Part shown: positions 57,337-64,000 of the stretch, in pieces
Layout: each line of letters begins with the position of its first letter
How positions within the stretch are numbered: the first letter of the stretch is position 1
Origin: CAVVIG01 sp050249955
GTDB lineage: Bacteria; Acidobacteriota; Vicinamibacteria; Vicinamibacterales; CAVVIG01
DNA: 64,000 nucleotides
Assembly: GCA_050249955.1 (NCBI GenBank)
Contig: JBFWPN010000009.1
Location: 1-64,000 of the forward strand
Direction: 5' to 3'
Notes under the pieces: model-generated
What the model was told of the DNA's origin: nothing
Seen by the model: only the letters and a program-made list of their open reading frames with translations
Database searches by the model: none
Made by a program: the position numbers and the translations under genes

Positions 57337-58251
57337 ATGAGAGCTGTCGCTGGAGTGGTTGCGGCGGGACTGCTGACGCTGGCCGCTGGCACCAGTGCGT
57401 GGGCGCAGGATGTGCCGGCCGAGTATCAGGCGGTGATGACCGCGCTCGGGAAGGGCGGAGACTTCAAGGATCGCGTCCTGAAGGTCAACATCCCTCGCGC
57501 TGACCTGAAGGTGACCATCGCGGGCCGGCCCGCCCCGACGCCACTGGGTTTCGGCGGCTGGATTGCCCTCACGAAGGGCACCGGCGGCATGGACGTCATG
57601 ATGGGAGATCTGGTGCTCACCGAGGACGAGGTGAACCCGGTCATGTCGGCCGTGCTCGACAACGGCCTCGACGTGACGGCGCTGCACAACCACTTCTTCC
57701 ACGAGCAGCCGCGCATCTTCTACATGCACGTGCACGGCATGGGCAGCCCGGCCGAGCTGACGCGCCGGATCACGCCGGCGATCGACCTGATCGATCAGGC
57801 GATGAAGAGGAACACGTCGGGGGCGAGTGGCGCCACGGCGCCCACGCCTTCACCGGCGGCTGCGGCCCTGAACACCGAGGTGCTGGCGCGGATCGTCGGT
57901 GCGCCAGGCGAGCAGTCCGGACCGGTCTTCAAGATCACCATCGGCCGCGCCGACCTCGACGTGCGCGAGCACGGTGCAGCGATCAACGCCCGGATGGGGC
58001 TGAACACCTGGGCGGCCTTCACGGGCACCGACGCGGACGCCATGGTGGCCGGCGACGTGGCGATGCTCGACCACGAGGTGACGCCGGTCCTCAAGGCGCT
58101 GCGCGGCCGCGGGATCGAGGTGGTCGCGATTCACCACCACATGACCGGCGTGCAGCCCGGAGTGGTCTTCCTGCACTACTACGGGACCGGCCAGGCGGCG
58201 TCGCTGGCGCAGGGGGTCCGGGCCGCGGTGGACCTGCTCGGGAAGAAGTAG
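57337..58251 (+). CDS. Exported DUF1259 (LppY/LpqO-like) protein, two tandem domains
   Basis: 304 residues. Signal peptide (AGVVAAGLLTLAAGTSAWAQ), then two related domains: residues about 30-145 (VLKVNIPRADLKVTIAGRPA, DLVLTEDEVNPVMSAVLDNG, LDVTALHNHFFHEQPRIFYM) and about 175-300 (VFKITIGRADLDVREHGAAI, DVAMLDHEVTPVLKALRGRG, IEVVAIHHHMTGVQPGVVFL). Conserved His residues in HNHF and HHHM suggest metal binding. The family has no established function. ATG 57337 has GGGGGG at good distance. It is divergent from the SigZ operon, 156 bp apart. Confidence 0.88.
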   Translation: MRAVAGVVAAGLLTLAAGTSAWAQDVPAEYQAVMTALGKGGDFKDRVLKVNIPRADLKVTIAGRPAPTPLGFGGWIALTKGTGGMDVMMGDLVLTEDEVNPVMSAVLDNGLDVTALHNHFFHEQPRIFYMHVHGMGSPAELTRRITPAIDLIDQAMKRNTSGASGATAPTPSPAAAALNTEVLARIVGAPGEQSGPVFKITIGRADLDVREHGAAINARMGLNTWAAFTGTDADAMVAGDVAMLDHEVTPVLKALRGRGIEVVAIHHHMTGVQPGVVFLHYYGTGQAASLAQGVRAAVDLLGKK

Positions 58252-58356
58252 CCCTGGGCACCGCATCGATGCCCACGCTCAGCCGTAGCAGCGACGCCCT
58301 GCCAACCCCGGGGAGCGCGTGAGCCTCACCGGCGGTGCGCCGGCCTGCGTGTCAGG

Positions 58357-58701
58357 TCAGGCGGCGGCGCCACGCCGGCGCCTGTACGCGCTGCCCCACT
58401 CGCGAAGCGCCTCGATGACCGGAAGCGTCGTGCGGCCGAGTGGCGTGATGTCGTAGTCCACGTGCGGCGGCACGACCGGGTGCACCGTCCGCGTGATGAG
58501 CCCGTGCCGCTCCAGCTCGCGGAGCTGCTGGGTGAGCATCTTGTGCGAGATGGCGGGCAGCTCGCGCCGCAGCTCGTTGTAGCGCCAGGTGCGCTTCGCC
58601 ACGCGCCAGAGGATGGGCATCTTCCACTTTCCGCCAATCACGTCCTGCGCCAGCTCCACCGGATTCTGGTAGCGCCGCCCTTCGAACTGGAACTCCGGCA
58701 C
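58357..58701 (-). CDS. HxlR-family transcriptional regulator
   Basis: 114 residues of winged-helix HxlR type: ELAQDVIGGKWKMPILWRVA, KRTWRYNELRRELPAISHKM, LTQQLRELERHGLITRTVHP and PHVDYDITPLGRTTLPVIEA. GTG 58701 is chosen because GAGGAG lies at good spacing and the family normally starts just before the conserved region. There is no N-terminal sensor Cys. It is divergent from a DJ-1-like gene and an oxidoreductase gene, which are its probable targets. Confidence 0.92.
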   Translation of the reverse strand: MPEFQFEGRRYQNPVELAQDVIGGKWKMPILWRVAKRTWRYNELRRELPAISHKMLTQQLRELERHGLITRTVHPVVPPHVDYDITPLGRTTLPVIEALREWGSAYRRRRGAAA

Positions 58702-58809
58702 CGTGACACTCTCCTCGCGGTAAGTATGGCACGCAGGAGTGCGTACTATCCTTCGCCGGCCTGCTTGCCTATCGTGTGGAGCGGACACCTTCAGGAGGAG
58801 CACGGGCCG

Positions 58810-59574
58810 ATGAGTCTCAAGGATCCCAACCGCGCGGCGCGCCAGAAGCGGGTCGCCATCGTGATTGCCAATCCCGCCGTGTCGTCCATCACCGGCTGGC
58901 CGGTCGGCTTCTGGTGGTCAGAGCTGACGCACCCCTACCATGCCTTCCACGAGGCCGGCTACGAGGTTGAGGTCTTCAGCCCCGACGGCGGACGCTGCGA
59001 GGCCGATGGGCTCAGCGATCCACGCGACCCAAGTGGATACTCCGCGTCAGACCTGATCAGCATGGGCTTCATCGCCACGCCCGGCCTGGCGAGCCTGGTC
59101 GAGGAGACGAAGCCCGTCGCGGACATCGACGTGGATCGATTCGACGCCCTTGTCGTGGCTGGAGGTCAGGCGCCGATGTTCACGTTCGCGAATGCCGCGG
59201 CGCTCCACCGCACGTTCGTCGAGTTCCACGAATCCGGGAAGGTGGCCTGTGCGCTGTGCCACGGTGTGGCGCTGCTCCGGTACGCGACACTGTCGAGCGG
59301 CGAGCTGCTGGTCGCCGGGAAGACGGTGACCGGCTTCGCCAACGTGGAGGAGGACTTCGCGGACGAGGCGGTGTGGGCCATGGGCGCGCTGCCGCGCGGG
59401 ACGCACCTCATGCCGTGGCGGATCGAAGACGAACTCCGCCGCCGTGGCGCCAACTTCGTGCAGGCCGGACGCTGGCGCGGGTTCGCCGTGCGTGACGGCA
59501 ACCTGATTACCGGACAGCAGAACTTCTCCGGCACCGAAACGGCCAACCTCGTGATCGAGACACTCGGACGCTGA
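58810..59574 (+). CDS. DJ-1/PfpI-superfamily (class I amidotransferase-like) protein
   Basis: 254 residues. The nucleophile elbow is ALCHGVALLRYA with the reactive Cys; the upstream beta strand is FDALVVAGGQAPMFTFANAA. The segment GFWWSELTHPYHAFHEAGYE (Glu and His-Pro near the active site) is typical of Hsp31/glyoxalase III-like members. It may remove reactive aldehydes or act as a chaperone. AGGAGG precedes ATG 58810. It is divergent from an HxlR regulator (about 108 bp between starts) and 29 bp upstream of an NADP-binding oxidoreductase gene. Confidence 0.9.
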   Translation: MSLKDPNRAARQKRVAIVIANPAVSSITGWPVGFWWSELTHPYHAFHEAGYEVEVFSPDGGRCEADGLSDPRDPSGYSASDLISMGFIATPGLASLVEETKPVADIDVDRFDALVVAGGQAPMFTFANAAALHRTFVEFHESGKVACALCHGVALLRYATLSSGELLVAGKTVTGFANVEEDFADEAVWAMGALPRGTHLMPWRIEDELRRRGANFVQAGRWRGFAVRDGNLITGQQNFSGTETANLVIETLGR

Positions 59575-59603
59575 GCCTGACAACGATCAGGCAAGGGAGC
59601 CTC

Positions 59604-60239
59604 ATGACCATCGCTTTCATCGGCACCGGCAAGGTCGGTGCCCCGCTTGCCGCACACCTGGCCGAGGCCGGGCACGACGTGATCCTCGCCGAGACGAAGG
59701 ACGGCTCGGCCTCCATCACTGCCACGCTCGCCCGGTCGGCGCGCCTGACCTCTCGTCCGCTGGCCGACGCCGTGCGCGGGGCAGACGTCGTGTTCCTCGC
59801 CACGCCCTTTGCGGCGAACGAGGCGCTGCTCGGCCCCATCGCCGAGGCGCTCGACGGCAAGGTGCTCGTCGACTGCACCAACCCGGTCGGTCCCGGCCTC
59901 ACTCACGGCCTTCGCAGCGAGCGCTCGGGCAGCGAGTTCATCCAGGCGCTCGTGCCGCACGCGAGCGTCGTGAAGGCGTTCACCATCTACGGCTTCGAGA
60001 ACTTCGAGAACCCGTCGTACCCGGCCTACGACGTCAGGCCGGCCATGCTGTTCTGTGGAGACGATGGCGCCGCCAAGGCACAGGTGGGCCGCCTGATTGC
60101 CGACTGCGGCTTCGAGCCCGTGGACGTCGGGGGCCTCGTGCAGGCGCTGCACCTCGAACACATGACGCTGCTCTGGGTGCGCATGGTGCGCGCCGAGGGA
60201 CACTCGCCGAACCTCGTCTGGGCGGCGCTGCGACGCTGA
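59604..60239 (+). CDS. NADPH-binding F420 reductase-like oxidoreductase
   Basis: 211 residues. The N-terminal Rossmann motif IAFIGTGKVGAPLAAHLAEA and the following LAETKDGS place it among coenzyme F420-dependent NADP reductase-like proteins. Further family text: ADVVFLATPFAANEALLGPI, VLVDCTNPVGPGLTHG, SVVKAFTIYGFENFENPSYP and MLFCGDDGAAKAQVGRLIAD. Whether the cofactor partner is F420, a flavin or a small carbonyl is unknown. It probably forms an HxlR-controlled pair with the DJ-1-like gene. Confidence 0.9.
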   Translation: MTIAFIGTGKVGAPLAAHLAEAGHDVILAETKDGSASITATLARSARLTSRPLADAVRGADVVFLATPFAANEALLGPIAEALDGKVLVDCTNPVGPGLTHGLRSERSGSEFIQALVPHASVVKAFTIYGFENFENPSYPAYDVRPAMLFCGDDGAAKAQVGRLIADCGFEPVDVGGLVQALHLEHMTLLWVRMVRAEGHSPNLVWAALRR

Positions 60240-60255
60240 CCGGCCTGTCGGCGCG

Positions 60256-61113
60256 TCACGCCCGGACCGCGGCGTCGACAGCGGTACGCGGCCGCGCCAC
60301 GCGCGCCTGCAGCAGCAGGAACGACACGGTGGTCACCACACCTGCCAGCAGCACGAACATCTCGATGCCTGGGCCCTGCGCGCCCGGCCTTGCCAGCAGC
60401 AGGGCCACGACCAGCGGGGCCACGAACTGGTTCAGGAAGAGCAGGCCGAAGACGACCCGGTTCGACCAGCGGGCGCCGAGGAACTGCCACAGGAAGAGCC
60501 GTGGGTTGGAGACCACGGCGGCCACCGCGTACGCGCCCATGAATGCCATCTCCAGCGGGGAGATGCCCACGCGCGGGTCGGCATGGATGCTCAGGTAGGT
60601 CGGGTTGCCCAGCAGGTACCCGAGCAGGCTCAGGCCGCCGGGCACGAGCGCCAGATGCACCAGGATGTCGTCCATGATGAAGGCGCTGTCGGGCGTGTCT
60701 CGCAGCGCGATCAGCAGATCGTAGGCGCAGAAGAGCACGAGGCCGATCGAGGTCATCACCGAGGTGAGCACCAGGCTCGGGAAGCTCGCCCAGATGTCCG
60801 GCGGCGTGGAGAGCAGCATCACGATGGACGAGGCATTGCCGCCGAGGACCAGTCCGGTCATCGCGAGGCTGAGCACCATCGGCCACGTCTCCACGTGCAG
60901 CCGTGCCTGGCGGGTGCCTGCCATGATCAGGATCGACAGCGCGGTGAAGGGGGACATCACCGGCGACGTTGCCGCGTAGAGCAGCGGGTGGCCACTGAGC
61001 CACCCGGCCAGGACCGCCACGGCCCCGATGGCGAGGAGCGCGTCGAGGAGCGTGGTGGCCTGCAGGCGGGTCCGCTCGAGGGGGACGTAGTCGAAGAACT
61101 CTCCCGGTCGCAT
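60256..61113 (-). CDS. Integral membrane protein of unknown function
   Basis: 285 residues with about eight predicted helices (LLDALLAIGAVAVLAGWLSG, WPMVLSLAMTGLVLGGN, LVLTSVMTSIGLVLFCAYDL, LEMAFMGAYAVAAVVSNPRL, VTTVSFLLLQARVARPR). The arrangement resembles membrane sensor modules found at the N-terminus of signalling proteins, but here it stands alone. I do not recognise the family. It is convergent with the oxidoreductase gene and monocistronic. Confidence 0.75.
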   Translation of the reverse strand: MRPGEFFDYVPLERTRLQATTLLDALLAIGAVAVLAGWLSGHPLLYAATSPVMSPFTALSILIMAGTRQARLHVETWPMVLSLAMTGLVLGGNASSIVMLLSTPPDIWASFPSLVLTSVMTSIGLVLFCAYDLLIALRDTPDSAFIMDDILVHLALVPGGLSLLGYLLGNPTYLSIHADPRVGISPLEMAFMGAYAVAAVVSNPRLFLWQFLGARWSNRVVFGLLFLNQFVAPLVVALLLARPGAQGPGIEMFVLLAGVVTTVSFLLLQARVARPRTAVDAAVRA

Positions 61114-61369
61114 GGCTGCTCCAGCCCGCCCCTCCCGCGCGCTCGCTCGCAGCAGGCGTGCGGGATCGGCAGGATTCCGCCTCCGCGGTCCATAGGGTAA
61201 TCATGTCAGCCGGGGAATGCCAGCCCGTCGGCCGCGGCCACGCGTTGTGGGACATCCCGATGCGCGGTGACTTGAAGCAGGTCGTCGCGCTGACGGATCG
61301 CGGTCGCCGCTACCTCGCCCTCCGCCTGGAGATTGGGGAATAGGCAGCGCCCCCAGGGAGTAACGTGGA

Positions 61370-61912
61370 TCAGGTCAGCGGGTCGTAGCGGATGTCCTCG
61401 ACCTCGATCCGCTCCGGCCCCCGCGGCGTGCGGACGGTGACCGTATCGCCCACCTTTGCCTTGAGCAGCGCGGTGGCGAGCGGCGAGCGCCACGAGATGC
61501 GCTCGCTGCCAGAGTCCAGTTCATCGGTGCCGACGATGGTGATGGTCCGCTCGTCGCCCGCTTCGTTGGCGAAGGTGACGGTGGCGCCGAAGAACACCCG
61601 GTCGGGTGCACGACTGGCGTTGTCGACCACGACCGCGCTGTCGAGGCTCTTCGACAGGAAGCGGATGCGTCGGTCGATCTCGCGCAGCCGCCGCTTGCCG
61701 TAGATGTAGTCGCCGTTCTCCGACCGGTCGCCGTTGCCGGCGGCCCAGGCGACGGTGGCGACCATCGCCGGCCGTTCCACCTTCCAGAGCTGCGCCAGCT
61801 CCTCGTTCATCCGGCGGAAGCCGCCGGGGGTCATGTAGTTCCTGGACCCGTCGCTCCTCGGCTCCCTCGGCGCGCGGGTGGCGCGAGCCGAGGGGCGCCT
61901 CGTGTCAGCCAT
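61370..61912 (-). CDS. greB: Transcription elongation factor GreB
   Basis: 180 residues. The coiled-coil tip is recognised from YMTPGGFRRMNEELAQLWKV and the acidic loop AWAAGNGDRSENGDYIYGKR, with the two acidic residues used to stimulate RNA cleavage. The C-terminal FKBP-like domain reads DRVFFGATVTFANEAGDERT and ERISWRSPLATALLKAKVGD. It carries an extra 25-residue basic N-terminus. It rescues backtracked RNA polymerase. Its start overlaps the end of the aldehyde dehydrogenase gene by 8 bp, an unusual partner. Confidence 0.95.
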   Translation of the reverse strand: MADTRRPSARATRAPREPRSDGSRNYMTPGGFRRMNEELAQLWKVERPAMVATVAWAAGNGDRSENGDYIYGKRRLREIDRRIRFLSKSLDSAVVVDNASRAPDRVFFGATVTFANEAGDERTITIVGTDELDSGSERISWRSPLATALLKAKVGDTVTVRTPRGPERIEVEDIRYDPLT

Positions 61913-63353
61913 GCTTGATGGCGATCGTCTTGAGCACGGTGAAGCTCAGGAGCGCCTCGAACCCCTTCTCACGCCCGTGGCCGCTCGACTTCACGCCGCC
62001 GAACGGCAGCTCGACGCCGCCACCCGCCCCGTAGTTGTTGACGAACACCTGGCCGCACCGCAGCTTCCGCGCCAGCCGCATCTGCCGCCCGCCGTCGCGC
62101 GTCCACACGCCGGCGACGAGTCCGTAGTCGGTGCCGTTGGCCAGCCGGATCGCGTCGGCCTCGTCCTCGAACGGCATGGCCGCGAGCACGGGCCCGAAGA
62201 TCTCCTTCTGCGCAAGTTCGCTCTCGTGCGGCACGTCGCGGAAGAGGACCGCCTGCTGGTAGTAGCCGGCACTTGCCGCGTCCGGATGCAACGTGCCCCG
62301 TGCGGCCACCGGGATGCTCGCGGCCTCGGCATTCTCGATGAAGCGACGCACGACGTCGTACTGCTTGCGGTTCACCAGGGGCCCCATCTCGAGTTCCAGC
62401 GCAGGCGGGCCTGCACGCAGGCTGCTGAACCGCCCCGCCAGCCGCTCGATCACCATCTCGTAGATGCTGCGCTGCACCAGCACGCGGCTGCCCGCCGAGC
62501 AGGTCTGCCCGGCGTTCTGGATGATGGCGTTCACGATCACCGGGAGCGCCGCATCGAGGTCGGCGTCCTCGAAGACAATCTGCGGGGACTTGCCGCCGAG
62601 TTCGAGCGTGACCGGGCAGTGCCGCTTCGCCGCCGCCTCCGCGATGAGCCGGCCGGTCGTGGTGGAGCCGGTGAACGAGATGTGGTCGATGCCGTGATGC
62701 GCCGTGAGCGCCGCGCCGGCCTCCGCGCCGTAGCCCGTGACGATGTTGAGGGCGCCAGCAGGGAAGCCGATCTCGGCCGCGAGTTCAGCGAGCCGCAGGG
62801 TGGAGAGGCTGGCGTCCTCCGCCGGCTTCACGACGCACGCGTTGCCGGCAGCCAGTGAGGCGCCGACCGTGCGGCCGAAGATCTGCATCGGGTAGTTCCA
62901 CGGGATGATGTGTCCCGTGACGCCGTGCGGCTCGCGGATGGTGAGGACGGTGAAGCCGGTCTCGTACGGCAGCGTGTCGCCGTGCAGCTTGTCGGCCGCG
63001 CCGCCGTAGTACTCGAAGTAGCGGGCGAGGGCGGTGGCGTCCACCCGCGCCGTCTTGAGCGACTTGCCGGTGTCGCGCGCCTCGAGCTGCGCGAACTCCT
63101 CGTTCCGCTCGGTGACGGCGGCCGACAGCTTCAGCATCAGCCGGCCACGCTGCGTGGCCGAGAGCCGGCCCCAGGGGCCGTCGAACGTCTCGCCAATGGC
63201 GGCGCGCGCCGAGGCCACAGCCCGGTCGACATCCTGCGCCGTACCGCGCGCGATCGTCCCGAATGCCGAGCCCGTGCTCGGGTCGACGATGTCGATGGTG
63301 TCGCCGCTGCTGGCCGCTTGCCAGGTGTTGTCGATGAAGTGCGTCCTCTGCAT
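61905..63353 (-). CDS. NAD(P)-dependent aldehyde dehydrogenase
   Basis: 482 residues, normal for the family. Key residues: Asn153 (PWNYPMQIFGRTVG), Glu251 (LELGGKSPQIV), and catalytic Cys285 (NAGQTCSAGSR). The glycine-rich FTGSTTTGRLIAEAAAK and the closing GVELPFGGVKSSGHGREKGF are also typical. Betaine, gamma-guanidinobutyraldehyde and related substrates are all possible. ATG 63353 follows the stop of the M28 peptidase gene by only 4 bp, and its stop lies inside greB, so the three form an operon. Confidence 0.94.
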   Translation of the reverse strand: MQRTHFIDNTWQAASSGDTIDIVDPSTGSAFGTIARGTAQDVDRAVASARAAIGETFDGPWGRLSATQRGRLMLKLSAAVTERNEEFAQLEARDTGKSLKTARVDATALARYFEYYGGAADKLHGDTLPYETGFTVLTIREPHGVTGHIIPWNYPMQIFGRTVGASLAAGNACVVKPAEDASLSTLRLAELAAEIGFPAGALNIVTGYGAEAGAALTAHHGIDHISFTGSTTTGRLIAEAAAKRHCPVTLELGGKSPQIVFEDADLDAALPVIVNAIIQNAGQTCSAGSRVLVQRSIYEMVIERLAGRFSSLRAGPPALELEMGPLVNRKQYDVVRRFIENAEAASIPVAARGTLHPDAASAGYYQQAVLFRDVPHESELAQKEIFGPVLAAMPFEDEADAIRLANGTDYGLVAGVWTRDGGRQMRLARKLRCGQVFVNNYGAGGGVELPFGGVKSSGHGREKGFEALLSFTVLKTIAIKHG

Positions 63354-63357
63354 GGAT

Positions 63358-64000
63358 TCAGTGTCCTCCACCCGTGGCGGGCGCCTGCGTCGCGGACGCA
63401 CCCTGTCCGAAGAGTCCGCCGAAGAAGTCGCCGTCGTTCCACACGGGACGCGTGGGCTCCTGGGCCACCTGCCAGCCGACGAGGAAGTTGACCTGCGCGT
63501 GCTTCGCGCCCGCGGCGAAGTCGAAGGCCTGCGACATGTCGTCGTTCGGCTTGTGATAGACGTCCCGGCGATAGGCGGCGTTGATGGCCGAGCCGTCCTT
63601 TGCCGGGTCGCCGGTCTTGAAACCGCTCTTGATGAAGAGCGACGGCACCCCCTGCCGCACGAAGCTGTAGTGATCGCTGCGGATGAACAGTGCCTGCTCG
63701 GGGATCGGGTCGGGTCCGATCTCGAGCGCCAGTCGCTCCGCGGCCCGCTTCACCGGGGCATCGAGCGTGGAGTGCTGCGCCCCGTAGGGGACGATGTCGA
63801 GCAGCGGGTGATACATGAACGGCATGTCGAGCGTCAGGTCCGCCACGATGCCGTCCTTCGGCACGGTGGGATGCCGCGCGAAGAAGTCGGACCCGAGCAG
63901 CCCGCGTTCCTCGGCGGTGACGAACAGGAAGATGGCCGAACGCCGTGGCCGTGCCGGCAGCGCGGCCCACGCGCGTGCCACCTCGAGGACGATCGCGACG
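63358..64000 (-). CDS. M28-family metallopeptidase (5' part outside window)
   Basis: The last about 213 residues are present; the N-terminal part lies beyond the right edge, and the frame is open to the edge. M28 features: general-base and zinc Glu pair in FVTAEERGLLGSDFFARHP, zinc Asp in VADLTLDMPFM, RSDHYSFVRQGVPSLFIKSG, and zinc His in DVYHKPNDDMSQAFDFA. It removes N-terminal amino acids, probably in the periplasm. The C-terminal tail is Gly/Ala/Thr-rich. It is the first visible gene of the M28-aldehyde dehydrogenase-greB operon. Confidence 0.92.
   Translation of the reverse strand, partial: VAIVLEVARAWAALPARPRRSAIFLFVTAEERGLLGSDFFARHPTVPKDGIVADLTLDMPFMYHPLLDIVPYGAQHSTLDAPVKRAAERLALEIGPDPIPEQALFIRSDHYSFVRQGVPSLFIKSGFKTGDPAKDGSAINAAYRRDVYHKPNDDMSQAFDFAAGAKHAQVNFLVGWQVAQEPTRPVWNDGDFFGGLFGQGASATQAPATGGGH

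Noticed and set aside
58255..58276. Hairpin TGGGCA...TGCCCA after the DUF1259 gene as a terminator
   Set aside because: The stem is short, the loop long, and there is no T-tract; evidence too weak to call.
61114..61369. A 61-codon plus-strand frame (61158-61343) between the membrane protein and greB
   Set aside because: No ribosome site or recognisable similarity, and it overlaps the probable promoter side of the membrane protein gene.

Overview
The window is GC-rich bacterial chromosome, most likely from an Acidobacteriota of the Vicinamibacteria type. This is inferred from gene content, not from a marker gene. The window has a PadR regulator with a membrane-fusion protein, an ABC ATPase and a duplicated MacB/FtsX permease (the 'ADOP' arrangement typical of Acidobacteriota). 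It has two large Ser/Thr kinase-TPR proteins, one divergent from an ECF sigma factor of the kind often paired with them. It also has many exported proteins, small regulators and metal-resistance genes. No rRNA gene, intact tRNA gene or CRISPR array was seen.

Left part (1-18.3 kb): accessory DNA. It begins with a copper/silver RND efflux operon (small Cys/Met protein, CusA with an extra C-terminal domain, TolC-like protein running off the left edge). A tyrosine recombinase follows. Next to it is the first of three fragments that match the 3' end of a tRNA-Ser gene (6308-6328, 7793-7813, 12472-12491), all in the same orientation. Fragments one and three share an identical 19-mer. I read them as scars of successive integrations at a serine tRNA gene that should lie to the left of the window. 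Between the scars lie two tandem 232-bp units, a GIY-YIG protein, a decapitated methyltransferase, a LysR gene divergent from a four-gene operon (barrel protein, DUF2306, methyltransferase, DUF2938), and a HigBA toxin-antitoxin pair abutting the last scar. Beyond the scars are a Cys-rich ECF sigma factor, a DUF305 protein, the CopA copper ATPase, a frameshifted relic of a second CusA gene, and a universal-stress-protein fusion.

Middle (18.3-35 kb): a SoxC/SoxD-type sulfite dehydrogenase pair, a DinB protein, the PadR/ABC export operon, TPR kinase 1, a di-haem cytochrome c peroxidase, and a second copper module (small His/Met/Cys exported protein, PcoA-type multicopper oxidase with DPHAGH repeats, PcoB/CopB) followed by an FAD amine-oxidase-like protein.

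Right part (35-64 kb): beta-carbonic anhydrase with a SulP transporter, a large unrecognised exported protein, a secreted propeller/FN3 protein, a Crp/Fnr regulator, a Big2 lipoprotein, ECF sigma plus TPR kinase 2, a DsrE-like protein, a hybrid histidine kinase and a VOC protein. These are followed by a cytochrome c-PQQ dehydrogenase with a porin-like partner, a SigZ/permease/thioredoxin operon, a DUF1259 protein, an HxlR regulator divergent from a DJ-1-like protein and an F420-reductase-like oxidoreductase, an unknown membrane protein, and an operon of M28 peptidase, aldehyde dehydrogenase and GreB that runs off the right edge.

The recurring theme is periplasmic metal and redox handling: three copper modules plus a copper-pump relic. 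The best candidates for something new are the CusA/FixH-like fusion with a preserved internal ribosome binding site, the stacked tRNA-Ser scars with their foldback repeats, and several unassigned architectures.
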